Source: F23-B02 sp963613665
Lineage (GTDB): Bacteria; Bacillota; Clostridia; Oscillospirales; Oscillospiraceae
Length of the DNA stretch: 51,554 bases
Assembly (NCBI GenBank): GCA_963613665.1
Contig: CAVEAL010000016.1
Coordinates: forward strand, 1-51,554
Direction of reading: 5' to 3'
A program made the position numbers and the translations under genes. The notes beneath the pieces are model-generated. The model saw only the letters and a list, made by a program, of their open reading frames with translations, was not told the origin of the DNA and did not search any database. Shown piece after piece: positions 31,152 to 37,315 of this stretch. Numbering within the stretch: the stretch's first letter is position 1; every line of letters starts with the position of its first letter.

Positions 31152-33050
31152 ATGAAAGAGAAGCAGAAAAAACAAGGCAGCTTCGGGCGTCTGATCCGAT
31201 ATTTGTTCCGGTATTATCCGGTTCATCTCATTATCACAATGATCTGCATTGTCATCAGCTCCTGCGCTTCCGTAGCCGCTACAGCATTTATGCAGCGTCT
31301 GATAGATGAGTGCATTACGCCGGGCATCACATCCGGTATGGATGCGGTATGGGAACGGCTCGTCTCCATCCTGACACTCATGGGTTTGATTTATGTGATG
31401 GGTGTTGCGGCAGCCTTTATTTACACAAGGATAATGGCGGTTGTTACGCAGGGAACGCTGAAGCATTTCCGCGTGGATATGTTTGACCGTATGGAAAGCC
31501 TGCCGATCAGATACTTTGATACCCATGCCCACGGCGACATTATGAGCACCTACACGAATGATACGGATGCCATCCGTCAGATGATAGGGCAGAGTCTGCC
31601 ACAGTTGTTTCAGGCTGCACTCACTATGGTTTCGATTGTTTTTCTGATGCTGTATTACAGCGTTTGGCTGACTCTGGTCGTGTTTGCCTTTGCGCTTATC
31701 ATGCTGGGAATTACAAAGAAATTTGGCGGATCCAGCTCTGAATATATGGTCAGGCAGCAGAAATCTCTTGCCGAAGAAGAAGGATTTATCGAAGAGATAA
31801 TGGATGGGCAGAAGGTCGTGAAAGTGTTCTGCCACGAGGAAGAAAGCAAAGCGGATTTTGTGAAGCTGAATGATAAGCTGTTCAAAGACGGTGAGGCTGC
31901 GAATATTTACGGAAATGTACTGGGCCCGATCCTGAACAATCTGGGCAACCTGATGTATGTTTTACTGGCAATCGTTGGTGCAATGCTCATCTACTTTGGT
32001 GTAACAAACGTGGGACTCGCTGGTACAGCAACTATTTCCGCAGGTGTGATCGTCTCTTTCCTGAGTATGGCGCGCCAGTTTTCGCAAACCATTTCACAGA
32101 TTTCCATGCAGGTGTCCATGATCGCTATGGGTATAGCAGGCGCGACCCGTGTCTTTGAAATGATCGACGAGGAGCCGGAACACGATGAGGGCTATGTTAC
32201 CCTTGTCAATGCGGAACGAGATTCACAGGGCAATCTTACGGAAGCCGATCACGTTACGGGAATCTGGGCATGGAAACATCCACATAAGGCAGACGGAACA
32301 GTGACCTATGAGGAACTGAAGGGCGATATTCAGCTGCAGCACGTTGACTTCGGATATGTGCCGGGTAAAATGGTCCTTCATGATATATCCGTATACGCGC
32401 ATCCCGGTCAGAAGATCGCGCTTGTGGGTGCAACCGGCGCCGGAAAGACTACGATAACGAACCTGATCAACCGTTTCTATGATATTGAGGACGGAAAAGT
32501 GCGATACGACGGGATCAATATCAATAAGATAAAAAAACCGGATCTTCGCCGCTCTCTTGGTATTGTGCTGCAGGACGTGAATTTGTTCACCGGAACGGTT
32601 ATGGACAATATCCGTTACGGTCGGCTGGATGCTACGGATGAAGAATGCATTGCAGCCGCAAAGCTGACAAATGCCGACAGCTTTATAAGCAGACTGCCTG
32701 ACGGCTACCAGACCATGCTGACGGGAAACGGAGCTAATCTTTCTCAGGGGCAGAGACAGCTGCTCTCCATTGCCCGTGCTGCGGTCGCCAATCCGCCGTG
32801 TATGATCCTGGACGAGGCCACAAGCTCCATCGACACGAGAACGGAGGCACTGGTGCAGACGGGCATGGACAACCTGATGGCCGGCAGGACCGTTTTTGTG
32901 ATCGCTCACCGCCTGTCTACTGTGCGCAACAGCCAGGCCATCATGGTCATGGACCACGGCCGTATCATCGAGCGCGGCGATCACGACACACTGATCGCGC
33001 AGCACGGAACCTACTATCAGCTTTATACCGGAGCATTTGAATTGGAATAA
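31152..33050 (+). CDS. ABC exporter half-transporter with consensus ATP site
   Basis: This 632-residue partner has six transmembrane helices at about residues 20-315 and then an insert of about 45 residues (around 345-390, Gly/Asp/Trp rich) before the ATPase. Walker A GATGAGKTT near 426, signature LSQGQRQ near 530, Walker B MILDEATSSID near 550 and switch His in VIAHRLSTV near 585 are all consensus. With the upstream subunit it forms an asymmetric exporter with one active site, typically moving drugs, peptides or lipids. The start is ATG 31152, after the TGA of the first subunit, with AAGGAGG upstream. An in-frame opening earlier lies inside the first gene. Confidence 0.93.
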   Translation: MKEKQKKQGSFGRLIRYLFRYYPVHLIITMICIVISSCASVAATAFMQRLIDECITPGITSGMDAVWERLVSILTLMGLIYVMGVAAAFIYTRIMAVVTQGTLKHFRVDMFDRMESLPIRYFDTHAHGDIMSTYTNDTDAIRQMIGQSLPQLFQAALTMVSIVFLMLYYSVWLTLVVFAFALIMLGITKKFGGSSSEYMVRQQKSLAEEEGFIEEIMDGQKVVKVFCHEEESKADFVKLNDKLFKDGEAANIYGNVLGPILNNLGNLMYVLLAIVGAMLIYFGVTNVGLAGTATISAGVIVSFLSMARQFSQTISQISMQVSMIAMGIAGATRVFEMIDEEPEHDEGYVTLVNAERDSQGNLTEADHVTGIWAWKHPHKADGTVTYEELKGDIQLQHVDFGYVPGKMVLHDISVYAHPGQKIALVGATGAGKTTITNLINRFYDIEDGKVRYDGININKIKKPDLRRSLGIVLQDVNLFTGTVMDNIRYGRLDATDEECIAAAKLTNADSFISRLPDGYQTMLTGNGANLSQGQRQLLSIARAAVANPPCMILDEATSSIDTRTEALVQTGMDNLMAGRTVFVIAHRLSTVRNSQAIMVMDHGRIIERGDHDTLIAQHGTYYQLYTGAFELE

Positions 33051-33101
33051 TATCCTTTGCTCTCGACGGCAGATGTATAGTGCTCCCAAGGCATGTGCAG
33101 C

Positions 33102-33141
33102 AAAAAACCAGGGCCCCCGCGAGGGAACCCTGGTTTTTTGC
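33102..33141. terminator. Bidirectional terminator between the ABC genes and porB
   Basis: AAAAAACCAGGG and CCCTGGTTTTTT (33103-33114/33129-33140) form a 12-bp stem with a GC-rich inner pairing and A- and T-runs on both sides. It ends both converging units. Confidence 0.88.
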
Positions 33142-33166
33142 ATGTAGGGAAAAGAGGAAAGACGTT

Positions 33167-34069
33167 TTAGCCGCCGGCCAGACGCGTCAAGAGCCCGTAG
33201 CGCGCGTCCGCCATTTTCTGAATGGCGTCAATCTCTTCCGGCGTGAGCTTCCCGAATTTACCGATGCCGCGAACAAACTCTTCGACCGTAATGGGAGTGG
33301 GATTGCGGGTAAGCCTGAACCTGCCTTCGCTGAGCTCCCAGAGCGGGAACATGTTGGAGGCTACAGCCTTTTTCGCGACCTCGATCGACATGCTCGGCGC
33401 AAACTTCCAGCCGGTCGGACAAGGAGAGAACACATGCAGGTATGCAAAGCCGCGCTTGCTCGCGTCCAACCCCTTTTGTATCTTTGAGACCATGTCGGCC
33501 ATGTTCGACGGGCTTGCCGTTGCGCAGTATTCGATGTTGTGCATCGCCATAATGAGCGGCAGGTATTTCTGCTGCTGCTCCTTGCCGTTGATCGCCTTGC
33601 CTGCGGGCGTCGTGGAGGTGCTCGAGCCGAGCGAGGTGGTGGAGCTGCGCTGATAGCCGGTATTCATATAGCCCTCGTTGTCGTAGCAGACGTAGAGCAT
33701 TTTTGCGCCGCGTTCGGCAGCGCCGGAGAGGCTCTGGAAGCCGCAGTCGGCAGTTGCACCGTCACCGGCGACGGCCACGATGTTGACGTCGCTGCGGCCC
33801 CGGCGCCGGTACATTTCGCTTACGCCGGACATGAAGGCTGCGGTGTTGTCCAGCAGCGTGATGTGGATAGGCGCAGTGCAGCCGTTGGAGAAATTCCAGC
33901 CGTCCACGCCGGCGCCCGCCATACATCCGGGAGGCACGGCAAAGACACTGTTGTTTCCCGCGATCTGCATCACACGGCGCAGGATAAGCTCACCGCCGCA
34001 GCCCTGACAGGCAGACGAGCCGGGGGTCATGACATTCGGACTCTGCTTTAAGACATCAATATAACTCAT
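33167..34069 (-). CDS. porB: 2-oxoacid:ferredoxin oxidoreductase, beta (TPP-binding) subunit
   Basis: This 300-residue subunit holds thiamine diphosphate and, with partners, oxidatively decarboxylates pyruvate or a related 2-oxoacid to acyl-CoA while reducing ferredoxin. The TPP motif runs from AVAGDGATADCGFQSLSG near residue 100 to YDNEGYMNTGYQRS near 128. Cysteines ACQGCGGE near 20-24, GCMAGAG near 48 and FSPCPTGW near 213 match the 4Fe-4S ligands. It is the last gene of porG-porD-porA-porB on the minus strand. The substrate is uncertain between pyruvate and other oxoacids. Its ribosome site overlaps the porA stop. Confidence 0.9.
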   Translation of the reverse strand: MSYIDVLKQSPNVMTPGSSACQGCGGELILRRVMQIAGNNSVFAVPPGCMAGAGVDGWNFSNGCTAPIHITLLDNTAAFMSGVSEMYRRRGRSDVNIVAVAGDGATADCGFQSLSGAAERGAKMLYVCYDNEGYMNTGYQRSSTTSLGSSTSTTPAGKAINGKEQQQKYLPLIMAMHNIEYCATASPSNMADMVSKIQKGLDASKRGFAYLHVFSPCPTGWKFAPSMSIEVAKKAVASNMFPLWELSEGRFRLTRNPTPITVEEFVRGIGKFGKLTPEEIDAIQKMADARYGLLTRLAGG

Positions 34070-34081
34070 CCTTATCCCTCC

Positions 34082-35257
34082 TCAGTCAGCCGTGAGCCAG
34101 AGCGTTTCCTTCGCGCCGGGCTCATTTTTTGTGCTTTCGAGCTTTTCGATGCATGATAGCATGTGCTCAAAGCTCAGATCCGCGCCGCCGAGACCGCCGA
34201 TAGCGGAGAAATGGCAGTACGTATCCGCGGAATCGGCAAGCGCCGCGCGGGTCTCCATATACATGGGGCCACAGTTCCAGCCGAAGCATACGCTGCGGTC
34301 GATGACGGCAAAGGCCTTTTTTCCGGCGAGCGCCTTTGCCATGCGCACAGCGGGGAAGGGGCGCACAAAGCGAAGCTTTATAAGCCCTGCGCGAATGCCC
34401 TTTTCACGCGCCGCGTCAACGGCGTCCTTGCCGGTACCGCTCATGCCTCCGACGGTCACGATCACAACGTCGGCATCCCCACAGCGGTATTCCTCGATGC
34501 AGCCGCCGTAGCTGCGGCCGAAGGCCCCGGCAAATTCATTATCGACCTCGTCGATGACTGCAAGCGCCGCCTGCATGGCATCGAGATGGCTCTTGCGATA
34601 GTGCATCATCAGTTCACCCGGGGTCAGCGGATCGAGCGCCTGCGGATGGCCGGGCTCGAGATAGGCATAGCCCTTGTACGCGGGCAGAAACGCATCCACA
34701 GCCTCCTGCGCCGGAACCTCCAGCCCCTCCATGAGATGAGAGCTGTAAAAGCCGTCGTAGCAGACGTTTACGGGAATGAGCACGCGCTCATCCTCGGCGA
34801 TGCGGTATGCCTGTATCATCATGTCGAGTATCTCCTGATTTGACTCGCAGAACACCTGTATCCAGCCTGCATCGCGCACGCTCATGGCGTCCTGCTGGCC
34901 GCTCCAGATCGTTTCCGGCGAGGTCATTTCGCGCGTGGCGATGGCCATGACCATGGGGATGCGAAGGGTGGACATTCTGAAATACGGCTCGTACATGAGT
35001 GCAAGTCCCTGAGCGGAGGTAGCAGTGAAAACGCGGCCGCCTGCCGCTGCCGCGCCCTGCACGACACTCATTGCCGAGTGCTCGGACTCGACCTGAACAA
35101 AGCTTGAGTCAAGCTTTCCGTTATACACAAGTCCGGCAAGCCCTTCGACGACGGACGACTGCGGAGTGATGGGATAAGCCGCGATCAGATCCGGACGGCA
35201 GAGCGCAGCGCCCGTATATGCGGCTGTGTTGCCTGTCATTGCCTGAATTCTGCCCAT
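34082..35257 (-). CDS. porA: 2-oxoacid:ferredoxin oxidoreductase, alpha subunit
   Basis: This 391-residue alpha subunit carries the pyrimidine-binding part and the CoA/oxoacid site. TGNTAAYTGAALCRPDLIAA and YPITPQSSVVEGLA near residue 8-40 are the family signature, EGLAGL and VESEHSAMSVVQGAAAAGGR near 57-77 follow, and a transketolase C-terminal-like domain starts around 250 (VVIVTVGGMSGTGKDA). I chose ATG 35257, with AAGGAGGT upstream; an in-frame ATG 30 bases earlier overlaps porD and has no ribosome site. It is separated by one base from the porD stop. Confidence 0.9.
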   Translation of the reverse strand: MGRIQAMTGNTAAYTGAALCRPDLIAAYPITPQSSVVEGLAGLVYNGKLDSSFVQVESEHSAMSVVQGAAAAGGRVFTATSAQGLALMYEPYFRMSTLRIPMVMAIATREMTSPETIWSGQQDAMSVRDAGWIQVFCESNQEILDMMIQAYRIAEDERVLIPVNVCYDGFYSSHLMEGLEVPAQEAVDAFLPAYKGYAYLEPGHPQALDPLTPGELMMHYRKSHLDAMQAALAVIDEVDNEFAGAFGRSYGGCIEEYRCGDADVVIVTVGGMSGTGKDAVDAAREKGIRAGLIKLRFVRPFPAVRMAKALAGKKAFAVIDRSVCFGWNCGPMYMETRAALADSADTYCHFSAIGGLGGADLSFEHMLSCIEKLESTKNEPGAKETLWLTAD

Positions 35258-35258
35258 A

Positions 35259-35522
35259 TCATTTACCTCCTTCGGGGACCATATCAATGGCCTTTTTCGG
35301 ACATTCCGCGGCGCATATACCGCAGCCCTTGCAGTAATCGTAGGAAATCAGAAAGCTCCCGCCTTCGCAGTAAACCGAGTTTACGGGGCAATAGCCCATG
35401 CAAAGACCGCAGTTTATGCATTTATCCTTGTCGATGACCGGGCGCTCGGTGCGCCATGCGGCAGTGTCGAGCACATACATGCCGTCGTTTCCGAGCGGGG
35501 TAACGAATCTTTTGTTCTGCAT
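35259..35522 (-). CDS. porD: 2-oxoacid:ferredoxin oxidoreductase, delta subunit (2x 4Fe-4S ferredoxin)
   Basis: This is an 87-residue bacterial-type ferredoxin subunit. Two full CxxCxxCxxxCP motifs are visible: CINCGLCMGYCP near residue 36 and CKGCGICAAECP near 65, giving two 4Fe-4S clusters that take electrons from the TPP site to external ferredoxin. The ATG at 35522 has GGAGG seven bases upstream; a GTG one codon earlier is less well placed. The order gamma-delta-alpha-beta matches four-subunit PorGDAB enzymes rather than the fused clostridial Pfor. Confidence 0.9.
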   Translation of the reverse strand: MQNKRFVTPLGNDGMYVLDTAAWRTERPVIDKDKCINCGLCMGYCPVNSVYCEGGSFLISYDYCKGCGICAAECPKKAIDMVPEGGK

Positions 35523-35534
35523 CACGCTTCCTCC

Positions 35535-36074
35535 TTATCTGCGCACGATGACAACGCTGTCATAGGCCATCTGCGCCGCCCGGCGGTTTTCATCGCCGAA
35601 GGCGGCGGCTATCCCGTCAAACAGGAGCTCTTTGTCAACAAGCTCCGTGACCCTGGCCAGCGCACCGAGCATGGAGGTATTCGGCATGCTGCGGCCGAAA
35701 AGCTCCTCGGATATGCCGCTTGCGTCAACGAGCACGAGCTCACCGGCCTGCTCCGGAACGCAGAGCTCCTCCGGCGTTTTTCTTGAGTTTATAATGACCA
35801 TACCGCCGTCCTTGAGTCCGGCGTAGGTCGCGGGCAGACCGACGAGGCTGTCGTCAAATATCATGAGTATATCGGGATGATAGATCTGCGTTTTCCTGCG
35901 TATAGGCGTCTGCGACAGACGCAGAAAACCGAACACCGGCGAACCCTTGCGCTCAACGCCGAAAAACGGAATAAACTGCCCATGTACACCGCCCGCGACG
36001 GCGGCCTTGACTACGATATGAGATGCCTTGACAACGCCCTGACCGCCGCGGCCATGCAATCGGATCTCTTTCAT
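35535..36074 (-). CDS. porG: 2-oxoacid:ferredoxin oxidoreductase, gamma subunit
   Basis: This is the 179-residue gamma subunit. IRLHGRGGQGVVKASHIVVKAA near the N-terminus is the signature of the CoA-binding gamma domain, and FFGVERKGSPVFGFLRLS follows near 38. DILMIFDDSLV and NTSMLGALARV are typical of the fold. It is the first gene of the por operon, with AAAGGAG upstream of the ATG. Transcription probably starts from the promoter at 36147-36176, whose -35 is one arm of an inverted repeat also shared with the iclR promoter. Confidence 0.9.
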   Translation of the reverse strand: MKEIRLHGRGGQGVVKASHIVVKAAVAGGVHGQFIPFFGVERKGSPVFGFLRLSQTPIRRKTQIYHPDILMIFDDSLVGLPATYAGLKDGGMVIINSRKTPEELCVPEQAGELVLVDASGISEELFGRSMPNTSMLGALARVTELVDKELLFDGIAAAFGDENRRAAQMAYDSVVIVRR

Positions 36075-36146
36075 TGCACACGCTCCTTTTCTTTCACCTG
36101 TTTCTTATGATAACACACCGTTTCTGCATGCGAACATCACGCTGCT

Positions 36147-36176
36147 ATTTTATGATTTTACTTGTCTCTGTGTCAA
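36147..36176 (-). promoter_or_regulatory. por operon promoter
   Basis: On the minus strand: TTGACA (36176-36171), 18-bp spacer, TAAAAT (36152-36147). The -35 overlaps the left arm of the inverted repeat described at 36167-36231. Confidence 0.7.
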
Positions 36177-36231
36177 TCGCTTATAAAAATATAGCAGAAC
36201 GCACAGCCGCTGTTTCACTGTTTGACACAGA
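36167..36231. promoter_or_regulatory. IclR/por divergent operator candidate
   Basis: TCTGTGTCAA (36167-36176) and TTGACACAGA (36222-36231) are perfect 10-bp inverted copies 45 bp apart. Each contains the -35 of one divergent promoter, so a bound regulator, presumably IclR, would control both at once. Confidence 0.6.
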
Positions 36232-36250
36232 TGTTTTGCTATGGTATAAT
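36222..36250 (+). promoter_or_regulatory. iclR promoter with perfect consensus
   Basis: TTGACA (36222-36227), 17 bp, TATAAT (36245-36250). This element also contains in-frame TTG and ATG triplets, which argues against upstream starts for iclR. Confidence 0.85.
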
Positions 36251-36284
36251 CAGCTCAAACACAACAAAAAGGAGCGCGAGCATA

Positions 36285-37049
36285 TTGCACAACGAAACGG
36301 ACAGCAGATATATCCTCAGCTCGGTAGACAGCGCCCTGTCGATCCTGAATCTGTTCCTCGATGAGGAGGAGCTGAGCGCAAACGAGATCGCAAAGCGCAT
36401 CGGCGTGAGCCGAAGCACGGCCTTTCGGTTCATGGTCACGCTGGAAAACCGCGGCTTTGTGACCAAGACGGCTTACGGAAAGTACAGGCTGGGCCTGAAT
36501 ATGTTTTCGCTCGGCATGATAGCCTATAACCGCATGGAGCTTGTGTCGCTCGTGCACCCTTACCTCACGGAGATGGCTGAAAGCTCCGGCGAGACCTGCC
36601 ACGCGTCGATCCTCGATGACGGCGTGCACGTCATGTTTATCGACCGCGTGCTCGGCTCGTCGTTTCTTAAAATGGACACGGCCATAGGCTTCCGGCTTTA
36701 CGCCCACTGTACGGCGACCGGAAAGGCGATACTGGCGTTCCAGCCCGAGCAGACGATCAGCCAGTATATGCGCAGGGCTGACTTCGAGCCGGTAACGCAG
36801 CAGTCTATCCGCAGTGCGCAGAATTTGCAGCGCATACTGGATAACATCCGCCGCGACGGTTTTGCCTGCGACAACGAGGAGGCCGAGCCCGGCCTGACCT
36901 GCTATGCCATGCCCCTGCTCGACAGCCGCGGCTACGCATATGCCGCCATAAGCATATCGGGCCCGACCACGCGTATGGAGGCAAACAAGGCCCGGCATGT
37001 GCAGCGGCTCAGCGAAGCTGTTGCAAAGATATCCCGAACCATAAGCTGA
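36285..37049 (+). CDS. IclR-family transcriptional regulator
   Basis: This 254-residue regulator has an N-terminal winged helix (SSVDSALSILNLFLDEEE near residue 10, helix-turn-helix LSANEIAKRIGVSRSTAFRF near 28-47). The IclR effector domain starts near 75, with ETCHASILDDGVHVMFIDRV and the closing AISISGPTTRM near 225-235. I chose TTG 36285 because AAAAGGAG lies about ten bases upstream; the earlier in-frame TTG and ATG lie in the promoter itself. It is divergent from porGDAB, so it most likely responds to an organic acid linked to that enzyme. Whether it represses or activates is not readable. Confidence 0.88.
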   Translation: MHNETDSRYILSSVDSALSILNLFLDEEELSANEIAKRIGVSRSTAFRFMVTLENRGFVTKTAYGKYRLGLNMFSLGMIAYNRMELVSLVHPYLTEMAESSGETCHASILDDGVHVMFIDRVLGSSFLKMDTAIGFRLYAHCTATGKAILAFQPEQTISQYMRRADFEPVTQQSIRSAQNLQRILDNIRRDGFACDNEEAEPGLTCYAMPLLDSRGYAYAAISISGPTTRMEANKARHVQRLSEAVAKISRTIS

Positions 37050-37051
37050 AC

Positions 37052-37082
37052 AAAACCGGCCGCAGACCAGCGGCCGGTTTTT
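37052..37082 (+). terminator. iclR terminator
   Basis: AAAACCGGCCGC pairs perfectly with GCGGCCGGTTTT over a 6-base loop, followed by a T. The structured repeat begins seven bases later. Confidence 0.88.
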
Positions 37083-37088
37083 CGGTTT

Positions 37089-37280
37089 GTCAAAAAAGTC
37101 CCTCGCGGGACTTTTTTGACTGCACTTTTCCGCCGAGCATTTTGAAAGTATTCAAAATGCTTTTACCGAAATCCTTGAAATTTCAAGGATTTCGACGGCG
37201 GTTTATCTAACTCGAGGCGGGTCTTGCCCCCTCGAGCTCCCCCGCTGCGCGCTTATCTTTACGCAGCAGCATAGGTTTTT
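37089..37280 (-). repeat. Copy 2 (complete) of the structured multi-hairpin repeat
   Basis: This is the only full copy in the window, in inverse orientation to copies 1 and 3. Successive stems on the plus strand are: 14-bp hairpin from 37089 with loop TCGC; the 11-bp hairpin and 28-nt palindrome enclosed by a six-base stem CGCCGA-side pairing; CTCGAGG/CCTCGAG (37211-37217/37230-37236); and GCTGCG/CGCAGC (37244-37249/37262-37267). It fills most of the 266 bases between iclR and the SLH gene. No coding potential. Confidence 0.92.
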
Positions 37281-37315
37281 GTTGTTATGTAAAACTTTGA
37301 TCGGGAAAAACCGTA

